From positions 8,472,047 through 8,536,046 of the forward strand of contig NC_037592.1 in assembly GCF_003073045.1 (NCBI RefSeq): a stretch of 64,000 bases of DNA, written 5' to 3'. This document shows positions 1 to 11,900 of the stretch, piece after piece. Made by a program: the position numbers and the translations under genes. Source of the DNA: Pomacea canaliculata. Taxonomy: Eukaryota; Mollusca; Gastropoda; Architaenioglossa; Ampullariidae. Every line of letters starts with the position of its first letter. Within the stretch, counting starts at the first letter, position 1. The notes beneath the pieces were generated by a model. The model was not told the origin of the DNA. It worked only from the letters and a program-made list of their open reading frames with translations, and ran no database searches.

Positions 1-648
1 AAATGCTTAAACAACTATGTACAGAATTGTTGCATAAGTCTGTAGATGAATGAAGAAGAGTTAGATACCTTTGGTTATATTCATTGTGCATGTTTTTAAT
101 TATTTTAGTACAGACGTAAAATTCTAAGAATCTCGATCCTTTTTTTGAGATACATATAAAGAGAGGTATTATTAGATTACAAATTAAAACATTAAATTCT
201 ATAGTTAAATAACTTTTTGGCATTGAAGTTGTTCGCATGATCTGCACGGTTATTGTGAGAGCTAGAAGCAAATGCTGTATCAGCATATCCATGGTGACTT
301 TTTCTTACTGCTCTGTTCAAATTTTTACTCCTTTCAGTGCAGCAGGTGAGAATATAAATGTTTAAAGATTTTGATCTCATCTCACAAATAAAATGGATGC
401 TAGCTAAACCCGGTCATAGAATGCTTCAAAGTAAGAAGCTAAAGTAAAAAAAAACCTTACAGATACTTAGATACTCAGGTAAAACATTTAACAGATATAA
501 TTGCAGATCACTACAGTGCACACATGAAAGTTTGTTTTCTTGCAGGTTCTTAGTGCTTTTACTAAATAAAAGTTGTAACAATGACAAAAGACTGAAGAGA
601 ACATAAAGAATTAAATTTCACAGCAAAATAAAAATGTGGAAAAAAATT
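1..648. other. AT-rich flank downstream of the SVOP-like gene
   Basis: No coding exon, RNA gene or recognisable mobile element is seen here. The stretch is AT-rich. It lies just past the stop codon of the minus-strand transporter gene, so it probably contains that gene's 3' untranslated region. Confidence 0.4.
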
Positions 649-3217
649 CTAAGACACAGAACTGTTATTTGGTTCAAAGTGTTGTGTGGCATCAACCAGA
701 TCTTGCCCCACAGTTTCCTTCTTTAAACCAAACACAATCATAAACTGAAGTATAAATATGGCTGCCCACTACTGGATATAACCAGGAAATTGTACTGGAC
801 AACAGAACTTCTCCTACAAATGGTGTAATGAGCCCAGGAAATTCGATGATCACATTCACCCAGCCCATTGCTATGCTGCGGATATTAGTGGGATACACTT
901 CAGGTGTGAATGTGTTCAAGACAGAGTAGATGGGCACCATACTAAAATAGCACATTATAACTAATACAGTTTTCAGTTCATAAAGTGGAACAAAACCAAA
1001 TAAAAGAAGGGATATAAATGTGATGCCTGAAAATACTTTGAGACAATTTATTCTACCAATCTGTCTCTTTTCTATAAGAAACATGGCTAGAATAAGGCCC
1101 GGGATTTCTCCAATGAAGACTGAGAACATGTTAAAGTATGGATTGACACCATGAGAAGCCATGTACTCAGGAAGGTAAGTAGTTACACCCCAGTAACCTG
1201 TAGCTTGCAGGAACCAAACCATTGAGACCACTATTGTACGACGCCACATATCGCGACTAAATAGCTGCTTTAGGTTCCCACGCTGACTGCTTGAAGGGCA
1301 GATTATGGTGCCTGTAAACACACACAAGGGCAGATTATATTGCATATAAGCACAATGGTACACTTGTGCACCCTACACACAGACCTGCTCAAATTCCACA
1401 ATACTGCATTGTTAAGGATCTGTATTTTTGTTGATTTGAAGGGTACAAAATCAAGTATCCAGGTTTAATTAGAAATGATGCACCTTTGAAGAATTAATTT
1501 GTAGCACAATTTTTGGAACAATTTAAAATGCAATTATTCCTTTAGTTTTAAAAATGAGATCAATCTAAAAGTAATAGAACTTATATTAAATGTAAGGTCA
1601 GACCTTCCGGCAATGTTTTCTGGTTTTGCTGTGCAATCTTGAGCAAAATCTCCATGCCACTTTGGTACCGACCACTGGAAAAAAGAAAACGTGGCGTTTC
1701 ATCATGAGCGAAGATCAGTATTATCAGCACTAGCCATGCCGGTAAGGAGCAGGCTCCTACAAACCACCGCCAGCCAAACTGTGCCAGCAGCAACCATGCC
1801 AACCCAGCAGCCAAGACTGCACCAAAGGCTCCACACAAAGTCACAACTACCATAACAGTCCCTCGTTTTTGGCGAGGTAAAAATTCTGGAAAAAAAATGT
1901 GTAACACAATGCATTATTTACAGAATTTCTTTTACCTTAAGAATTGACCAGTGACTGCTAAGTGAAAAAATAAAAAGAACACCACCAAAAACATTTTGGA
2001 TGTTCACAGTAACAGCAAAAGCTCGATTTATCCAGAAAATTTAAAGTAAAACAGAAATGTTAAAATGGCTTAATGTATGAAATTGCAATTGCAAAGTATA
2101 TATATATGTGTGTCTAAATCAGATGCAATTTTATTTTAACTCAATTTATTGTTGTATATTCTGTTTGCAGGGTGGGTGGTAGCTAATTATGAAAAGCGTA
2201 AAGATTTAAGGCCAGTGATATTAATAAAAATTTATATAGCTGAAGATATTTGAGTATAGGGTCTTGCTGTAATTCATTTTGTGACTTACTGCAAATAAGT
2301 CTATATATGCATAAAAAAACCGTTAAAATTCATGGTATAACAAGAAAAAAACATATGGGATCTTAATCAAATCTTAAATCTACTTTGACTCCTGCTCAAC
2401 ACTTGACAAAATATCAAGAACACTATAATGAATTTCCTTGAAAATATTTGACTATAACATCCAGCCAGATAGCAACGATTGTGTTATTTTATTAGGTTGT
2501 TTTCTAAGGCCATTTAGACTATCAAGTCTAACTGAAAAAGATATGGTGATGTGGGAAGAAGAAACCTCTCCTATAATGTATCAAAACTGAACTGAGAATA
2601 AGTTAGTACTCAATTGTCTGAGGTTTCTTCATCACACATTGATATAAATACATACACTGAATTTTAAACTTATATTTATATGACACTTACCTAGCAGCAA
2701 AACGAAGCCTGTTGCTTCAAATGCTGCTATTCCAAAATTAACAAAACACCTAAAAACAATGAACAAAGGGAAATGAATTGGCAAAAGCTGATACTGCACC
2801 AAATACCGCAATACATGTCATCCCTACTATAAAGGGGACACGTCTTCCAATGCAATCGCTCAAAGTTCCAAACAGAAATCCTCCTATTATTCCTGCCATC
2901 CCAGTACTAAATGGTAGCCATGGAAACTCATAGTCCACCAGATTCCACTCTCTTTTAGCTGGAGTGCTAAGGAAGATAAAAAGCATCATTTCTGCACAGA
3001 CTGCAAAATAACCTGCTCCTACCAAAGTCAGCATTTTCATCTGAAAAAATCCAAATTTCAGATCTGACAAAACATCGTCTAGCTGTACAGTCGAATCCCT
3101 TTTGTTGCCACACGTGGCGTGGATGTAAGACTCCTTCGTCTCGCATGTTAGAAGTTGGTGCTCGCTACATGCTTCATCGCTGTTGTACTGCTCGTACTTT
3201 GCACTGTTATCATTCAT
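649..3217 (-). CDS. MFS transporter, SVOP/SV2-like (three exons, two frame breaks)
   Basis: Predicted major facilitator superfamily membrane transporter, closest in feel to the synaptic vesicle 2-related (SVOP) and organic-ion transporter group; the substrate is unknown. Coding exons read on the minus strand are 3217-2691, 1885-1604 and 1311-649. All junctions are phase 1, with acceptors ending in AG and donors starting with GT (the second donor, GTCTGA, is weak). A soluble N-terminus of about 50 residues precedes TM1. The MFS loop 2-3 signature GTLSDCIGRR is present, followed by hydrophobic spans typical of the 12-TM fold and a C-terminal tail ending near EPNNSSVS. Reading through needs two one-base corrections: one base too many in a GGG run at 2768-2770 and one too many in a CCC run at 764-766 (plus-strand letters). 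With both, the product is about 489 aa, near family length. Both breaks sit in short homopolymers, so consensus error is as likely as gene decay. The ATG at 3217 is the first in frame. Confidence 0.72.
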
Positions 3218-5988
3218 GTTTTATTTTTTTCAGGGGGAGAGGCGTGGCGTTACAACTGATAATCTATGGGCTCGTAGGATGGCACTTCGATTTTAGGAGC
3301 TGGAATGTCTGTAATGTTGTGATCAGTACGACAAAGCCGCGGTAGTAGAGTTGTTGTTTTTCTCTAAAGCAGACGACCAGCTAAGGGAAGATCATTCGCT
3401 GGATTGATGTCAGCCCGGGTTATCTTTCGTATAAAAGTAGATCGGGGACGTCTAAACAAATTCGTGATTCGATTTATAAAAATACAGGATTTATTCCATA
3501 ATCATAGCAGTATATTTAAAGTTAGAATGCATTCTAGAGCTGTAGTATTGAATTCTATATAAAAATGAATTGGATGGCAACTTTTTAGTATAATATAAAC
3601 TAAGGTAACCATACGACTACATAGCGCTGATCATCTTTACAGCTCTACAGCGTTATTTTATGCCGTGCGTGAAAAGTACGTGTTATATGCAATGGTAAGC
3701 ATGTGTTGATGGTACCTAGTTGTTTCTAAATTGTTCCACGAATACCAAGGGTGTGGGAGTTGGCAAAAGACAGCGAGAACATACATAAAGCGAGGAGTAG
3801 TTCAGTCACCTCCCTTTGAACAGCAGGAGAAGCGAAGTCAGATACCCTACAAAAGAAGAAAGAGGAGGGAGAGAGAATGACAACAAGAAGTGTATATAAA
3901 TTCTAGTTAACTGACATTAACATTCACAGCTTGGAAAAGTTCGTGAGAGAAATTAGCAGCGCCGCATACGCAAAGTTTTGAATGGTCGTATTAATATTTT
4001 TTTGTGAATGGGATATAGGACAGCTGCCTCCTGCATGCTTTCAATTTTGATCCGCCATTCATTTGATAACTAAATATACGGCCTACTGATCGAGAAATTT
4101 GACCCCAGAACATTGTTTTAGGGGAGATTGTGAATGATTAAATGTGAATTCTATATGTTATATACAGGTGAGTAATTACGTACATGCAGTACGTGCATGG
4201 TGATCAAGAGCAAAAAGTTCATCGCAGATTCCTTGTCGGCTGTTTCAGTTGCAAAGCGACACCATGATTGGGCAAGGACACCAAGAATAAGTTTGTTTAC
4301 TTTGACTTTTGCTTTATTCCTAGCATTCCCGTCGATGCCATTCGCCACCTTTAACTGTTTGAGATATGATATTGTTTTTAATCCCGTGCATGTGGTAGCA
4401 TACGGCGTTGCATGTTTACAATCATTACCATGGACCATGGTCCCAGCACAGTTCGTAAATACTTGAACGATGAGTATATGTGTGTGCATCCCCCCTCCAG
4501 CTCTCCCTTTTCCCATTGTCTGTCACTCCCTCTTTTTCCCTTTCGTGGTCTGTGATGCAGACAGCCCTGATCACAGAATCTTACAACTTCATTTTGTGGG
4601 GGAGGTCGCCTCTCCAAGGCCGTCAGCACCTACCTAACATGCGATGACGTATATACTCCTCCCTTCGCATCGCGGAGGCCAGTGAGCATTAAAAGCCAAT
4701 TCCAAACATGGAATCATGTGTCATTAGGTCAGAGGAGCTCACGTGGCGGTCATGAAGAAAACACGAGGATGGCAGTCGTGTGTGGATTCTGGAATCTTAG
4801 TTTTACTAAATAAAAGTGGCCTCGTCTTGGGAGGAATGTTTGTTACCAGGTTTTTACCATATGCGATAATAAAACTTAACAGTGACTACAACATCTAAAG
4901 TCTTTCCACGTGTCACGAACTGTGCGACAGAGAGCCAGATCATTCTGCTTCCAGGCAAACCTGTATTGTTTTCTTTGTAAGAGGATTCCGTCTACTCAAA
5001 CTAAAATAATTCTGTCTGTACTAAACACAGGCGTCATTTCTCATTAGCTCCATTGTCTGTCCATTCTGCAGCCAGCTTTGTAGGGAGCTTCTGATTGTGT
5101 GTGTTAGGAGCGAAGGTGGTAGTCTACTGTGGAATCACTATTTAGAAATACGAGGTGCTTGTTTTGTGAATCGATCGTTAGTTTTGTTTTTTTTTTTTAA
5201 ATCAAAGATGACGTGTATTCTGTTGTTAAAGGCAAGAAGGATAAAATTAATGACTATAATGTTCCATCACCACCACAATAGAGCTCTCGCTTTCTCAAGG
5301 CATCATTACAGTAAATTTTCACCTATGAAAGACAGACCACAATCCTTGTTTGTTTTTTTTTCTCTCCCTCATTAGTACGTAAAACACTGCACGTGTACAG
5401 GCCTGAGGAGGGGGAGGGGAGAAATCTGGTGTACCCGGGCCTGCGCGTTATTGAAGGGGGTCCGGCCTTGATCAGTGGAAGTTTTTCCTTTTTTCTTTTC
5501 CTTTCAAGTTTTTAAAAAGAAAGATTGACGTACTATTCCTCACTATGGAGAGGAGTATTACAAGTTTGATCCTTTAAGTTCAGTTTCCTCGTATACTATA
5601 AGCACTCACGTGTAAACAACTCTATGTTTTAGTAGTGATGTACATCCTAGTGCACTTGCTCTAATATTTGCAGTCTATATTACGCTACTGAATGAAATGT
5701 AGATATCGACAATCGAATTATTGTAAGTATATTATTACGTATTGGGGAATTTACGATTACAATTACAATGGGCCCGATGAGGTCGTCTGCCCTACGGCGG
5801 CCCTGCACGTGTAGAATGGAGCCGTGTACTCAAGGATGTGGTCTGTGGATGATGGGTATTTTTAGACCACCAATCAGATCGGTGCAGTCGAAATATTTAT
5901 GCGAGTGCGTCAGGCCGGCGTTTATGTTTACATCGAGTGCCAGACTGCACAGCAGACGACGTGTGAACCTTCAAAATTTTCTATCAAA
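3218..5988. other. Intergenic region between two divergent genes
   Basis: About 2.8 kb separate the start codons of the minus-strand SVOP-like gene and the plus-strand SLC6 gene, so both promoters should lie here or in upstream untranslated exons. No coding exon is recognisable. The sequence around 5760-5960 is richer in GC and CpG than its surroundings and lies immediately upstream of the SLC6 start, consistent with a promoter or 5' untranslated region. No TATA box is assigned. Confidence 0.4.
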
Positions 5989-8900
5989 ATGAACAAAAAC
6001 GGTCTGGAAATCGTTGCTGTGGAAGAAATCACGGATCCTTCGCCGGCCTACGAAAAGTGTCCGTGGATTTCAGAGGTTAGTTCGATCCAGTAAATTTCTT
6101 TGCATTTGGAGTTTGTCAAAAGCCGGTCGCGGCGAGAAAATTTCGGCGCTTAAAGCACGCGCATCACCAAGATTTCATCATCAACCGTCAGCATAGCTGA
6201 CCGTTTTTGGTGTGTGCGCAGCCCAATCAGTGGTTTTAGAGCAATGTGCTGTTGTGTAGTTTTCCTTTTAAGTCGAGCTAGAGATCGTTTCCGTTGTGCT
6301 TCGTCAGTTAATTTCCTCAATTTTAAAACATTTTTTTTTTACTGTTTCGCCTCAGTTGATCATTACCCTTTTTTGGCTTTGTACTTTATTTCCGTTATGT
6401 TGATATCAATATGTAATTATTCGTGCATGTGTATGTTGTGACTGTTTCTCAAATCCTAAATATTTTCATTGACACAGACCATCTTTATTCACGAAGAGTT
6501 AGCCAGTTTGGTGAATCACATCCTGGTGTCGGGTAATTTGTTACCGTTTGAGCTTTCAGAAAACACCTTTGCGTTAGGCTGCTTATTAAGAATGACAGGA
6601 TAGGAACACCTTTCACTGGGAAAAAACAAGCTATTCTGAGACTGATAACAGAAATTGACGTGGCGTGCGTCTGACGGTTTAGAACCCATTTCAGCTGCCG
6701 AGGAACTTGGCAGTCGTGTCCTCCGAGCTACAGGGGAAACGTATTGATGAAAACATAAAATCAATACAGCATCTGTAGTCTGCAACATATGGAACCATGT
6801 TGCTTGAGACAAACGCGTCACGGGACGGAACACGCGCTAAGCAGAACGTGAATGACTGGTCTCTGGTGCCATTTAAAAAATCATGTTTATCGCTGTAAAT
6901 GTTTGAACTAAATAAAAGTTTCTAGAATTCCCTTTTACAGTGCACGCGCGTGCTGTTTTCAAACATATTTGTCACTCATGTTAAAACACACACAGAGAAG
7001 CAGAGAGATTTGTCGGCACCACTCTTCGCTCTTTTCCCAGTGTGCTCAAACACACCACTTCTTGTCTTTCTATTTCAGTGAGGTGTGTGTCTTATTATGT
7101 GAATCCCCATTGCAGTTCAGTACATCATGGAATCACTCACAGTGTGTTCCACCTTTACCACCTTCACCTTCTCCTCGCTTTTCCGCATTCACATGACAGA
7201 CCATCCCAGTTCAAACAGGAAATTATGTATAAGCACAGATTTGCTGATAGGTTAGTAGAAAACAGGGATGGCATCAAGTCGTCACAAACATGCACTGAGA
7301 TTTTCTTCTCAAGAACGCTGACAGGGATTGACCTACACAGTGGCATAGAAACCAGAGGGTCAATGAGGGCAGCCGCTCCCTTAAAGAAAAATACTGAGGA
7401 GGCAAGAATGTGAACTGTCATCCCCAAAGATGAGCATCTTCCTGTGCCACAGCTATATTTCTAGCGTCTAGCGAGCTTCGAGCTCTGTCGTTGCTTTCAG
7501 AGTAAGCCTATTTTTAGGCCTTCAGTAATGTCTTGACCTTATTTCAAAGAGCATGTGAGATTTGCATTACTGAATGAAATTGAGTTCATGATAGTCTTTA
7601 CCAAACGAAAAATGTTGCAAGCTCAACATTTTTACCTATGCACATAAAAGATAATAAATTCTTGACTTTTGAAACATGGATATCAGTGTACTCTTCCTGT
7701 TCTCTTATTGGCTGTACCCTGTAGGTTGATGATGTGATTTGAAATCGAAGATCGTCATTCTTTACATAAAGATGTTTGAAAGCTTGTATCTCGAAATGGA
7801 AGGGAGGTATCTATTTAAATTTTGGGAGATTGTACATTAGGTTGGTGTCTGAACTTTCCTATTCTTAATTTCGTGGTCACGTGATAACGATGCGGTGTCC
7901 TTTTTTCTCGTCTTTCTCTTAGTACCATGCAATGTTGTAAATTGTACTCCTCCATCTCTCGATCCCTTAGCTAAACATCTTCTGATATGACAAGCTCATC
8001 TGTATTCTAGAACACTTCTACAATCATTCGACAATTCTATAATTTATATGGGTTCTAGAAAAATTCTTTTTTTGGAGGCTTTACACATTGACTCGCGTAT
8101 TTGCGCGAGCCGAGAATTCCCAGACATCTGTGAGGCTTGTGACATGGAAATATGTCCGATCCATGCATGGGTCTCCCTAGTGCCTTATAGTGATCGTTGT
8201 TGACATGTTTGGGAATTCTAGGTTATCAGTTTTCAACTTAAAGCATTACTATATGAAAACTTAAATGGGTTCCTATTGAACTACTTTTCCCGCCACTTCT
8301 GCAGAAACATGCAGCGGGATTTTTCAAAGCTGTCCACATCCTTGTTCTGAGTTGTAAGCTCTTCCTAAAGTCGTGGAGAGCGGGAAGTTTCATAAAATGC
8401 CATCTAATGCGCTTGTAGATAGTGTGTACACTATCAGACATAATCACCTTATCTCATGCCCACGGGCTCTATTCTGCTAACCTCTGTACGGTTTCCAGGT
8501 ACAGACTGTATGCAAATCAGACGTGCTTTTTGTTGGTAGTTTTTTAAATGTACTTGATTTCATTTGAAGAATACAAATGGTGTTTACACTAGAGCTTTTG
8601 CTCATTCGATGTACTGAGTACAGTAGCTGTAGACCTTGGAGAATTGTGTGTAGTTCACCCTATTACACTTTTACATGTTAGTAGTCGTTATTATTACTTG
8701 TAGAATTTTTGCTTATTCGTAACCCACGGTGTCTTTTAGGTCAAGGAAACATACAACCCCTTAGGAAATGTGTCCACAGTACAGGGTGTCTATAAAGTCC
8801 TTTTAAATGTAAACTTTCTTACATTAAAAAAAATCTTTAAACTAAAATATAGTCCTAAAGGTTACAACAGGGAAGAAGTATAGGAAAAATAGTGGCATAA

Positions 8901-11900
8901 ATAATGTAGGATAATTATAACACTACAGACAATGATTTGTTTGCCTTTTTCATTTTACTGGCAGAATTATGCATAAAAATAACGTAAAAGTTCAGACTTT
9001 ATGGACACCTGGTTACAGCAAACAATTTTCGTATTAAGCGGATAGCCGTTTCAGAGATTATGAAAAGGTGGAATCCATTTTTGCTTTGCTTGATAGAGTG
9101 CGCATGCAAGAGACAGCATAAGCACTGGATAAAACATTGATGAAAATCATCGCTAATGCTTTGTGACGACGGTGTGGTGGAAAAGATACATGTAGACGTC
9201 TTTGACATTTGAAATGGTTTTAGTGGTTTGTATTTTGGTGATCACCTCAGGGATTGTTTAGGTGGTGCTTCAGCGCCTTTGTAAACAATGTGAACAGATT
9301 GAGAAGCTAAGATATATTGAATGATTTTGAAATAATAATGAAATCCTTGTCAAATTGGTCTAAATTCTAGTTTCATCATTAAGGAGTTTGGTCTGGTTTG
9401 GTTTGGTGGGACAGTGGTGTCTGGATGACTTGCAAAGGATGCGCAGAACTGTGCGTTGGTAAACCTTTCATACTGGAGTGGTTTGAGTTTTGGTGTCATC
9501 AAAGTTCAAGTTTGGTGGTGTTCTTTATAACATCTACCAGTTCATTCTTATACTCATTTGTCAATATGTTTATCACTAGACGCATCCCTGCTCAAAGAAT
9601 CCAAGAAAAAGCAAAACATAGTCCTGTGTGTACGCACTGTACGTCCATACCTGCGTTTGTTATCATCCTTGAAAAACGATTATCTAATTTCTACTTTCGA
9701 AATTGTAATTTCAGCCCGTCACCTACGAAGGAAGCGGAAAGACAGTGGAAATTTGCTTGAGCAAGTTTAAATCCCAAAATGTATGTTGTTGTTGTGAACT
9801 GGTGTTCATAGTTTTAAGTTCAGAGTGTGCGATGTACTTTTTTGCCTTTCATTTATTTTCATTTTGTTAATTTCTCACACGTTCTGCTTCGTTTTCTGCA
9901 TATTTATTTTGATGAGCACACTTTAAATTCTGTCAGAAATTCAAAATAAAATTTTTTTGGTTGCCAAATTTTTGCTTGGGAATAATCCTTGTTGTTTATT
10001 TCAGTGAACATAACATAAAATCAAATTTGCTACACTTAGTATAGATGAGAGCTTCCGGAGACGGCTGAAATTACAAGCTGGATGTAAAGTTTTTTCCCGT
10101 TTCGTGAAGAACTGTAAATAATAGACCTTAGAGGTATCCCAGGGATGGCGTATGATATTTGTAGGCTTCTCGGATTTTCTTCTCTTTATATCAGAAAGCA
10201 CTTGTGGCATGCATCTATTTTTGACTCAGGAATCTTGCCAATGTAACTGTAATGGCTTCGTTAATGTAAGGTACAAGACGCTTCAGCAATACCTAATTAA
10301 CTTTCTTTGTTCCATCCAGGAAGCGGAAGTAGTGTTTTCACTTTATGTAGCTGTTTAAAGTTATTAATATAGATCTGTAGTATTTTGTGTCGTGGCTAGC
10401 AACGTCTAGAATTCTGCTATAGTTACTTGCTTCTTTCTTGTACTCCTCTCTTTATCTCTGTGCGCGTGTTCGTGCGTGCGCATGTCCACTTCTGCCAGCT
10501 AGCCTATCCGTGCATTTTTAGTGGAATTCATAGTAGAGATCTTTTACTCAGATTAGTATGTTTGTATACTTGCTTTTTTGTCCCAGACCTCTCTCTAAAA
10601 CTACCTGTGTGCTTGCCTGCCTGACTCATTTCAGCCATATTTATTCTTCATTGTTGCGCAGGTGCACTACAAAAGAAACTGCGAGAAATCTCAAGTGTTA
10701 TAGTTGGAAATGTCTTAACTAGTTTTTCATTGGCTGCTTCGTCGGACATAGTAACCACGTAAGGGTAGTCTAGACTTTTTTCAAACTGTTTTAGTCTCCT
10801 TTAATCAAACGGGCTTCTCAGCATGCTTTGATTTTCAATGCTGTTAGATATATTTTGCCTTCTCATCCCTCTATTTGTTCGCAACTAGCTATTTTCAAAA
10901 TCAGACTTTCAATTTTTATGGACCTCTTGTCTACAATTATTTGCTGACAAAGACAGTCCATATACAGATTTCAAAGCATATTTTTTGCCTTTTAGGTGCC
11001 TACGTCTTCGAAACTCTTATTTTGACTTCCGTAAGTTGTTTATCATTAAGGCATGTCTGACGTCTGTAAAAGTAAGATATGCAATCACAGAAAAGATGCA
11101 AATCAATTTAAGTTTATAATAAGACTTCTCATTTTAACATTAGAGTGAGCTCTTTCTCTATAAAGACGAGGTTAATGGGGAAACAATTAGACAGAGAATT
11201 TATTTACAAATTTAGATACGCGTGTACATTGAGAGAGAGAGAGAGAAAGAGGGATTTATCACAGGTGTTTTAAGTTAGGGTTAAATTCACTTGTAATCCA
11301 TTGCTCGTTGAGCGAAGCAGAGTTTTTTTAAGGACATGCATTAGGTTTTGGTGGAACGCTTAGAATCCAGAAAACTATTAACTGCGGCTTACCTCGCGAT
11401 AAGGGTATGGCTGTCACAGCATATCCTGCTTAGAATTTTACCAGCTCATGCATATGCCGTCGCTAGAGGTGCGGAAATAGAGGAGTGTGAGAAGTCATCG
11501 ACATTGTCGTCTGCAAGAGACCACACAGAGATGGCGCATGGATTCTGAGGTGGGTGGGAGGTAAACCGGCCGCTGAGAGAGTGACGTCTTTGATATTGAT
11601 TGTGTCCTGTTTGGTTGTGCGTCAGGAGAGTCAAGACAGGAAGTGTGCTTTAATATAAACATCGGCGACAGCACAAAGGTCTAAACATGGCCCTTGCATC
11701 GAAAACGGACTGGCATGTGAAAGTTAGGTCTGTCCCCTAGGCTATAAATATAGCTCCTCGAGATAATCAGAAAAGGTGGGGAATATCTATGAGTGCAGCT
11801 GTGCAGGAAATCTTATCTGACACTTTGTTGAGTGGCATGGCAAGCGAGAATGATTTTTAAAGTTTAAGTTCCTCTCATAACTGTTGGTCCCTACGATGCC

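Noticed and set aside
8238-8447. Minus-strand open frame suspected to be a transposase fragment
   Set aside because: The translation matched no transposase motif I could identify, and no terminal repeats flank it.
9717-9770. Possible small SLC6 exon after TTTCAG
   Set aside because: No GT donor follows in a usable phase, and joining exon 1 directly to 16002 already gives an open, in-phase message.
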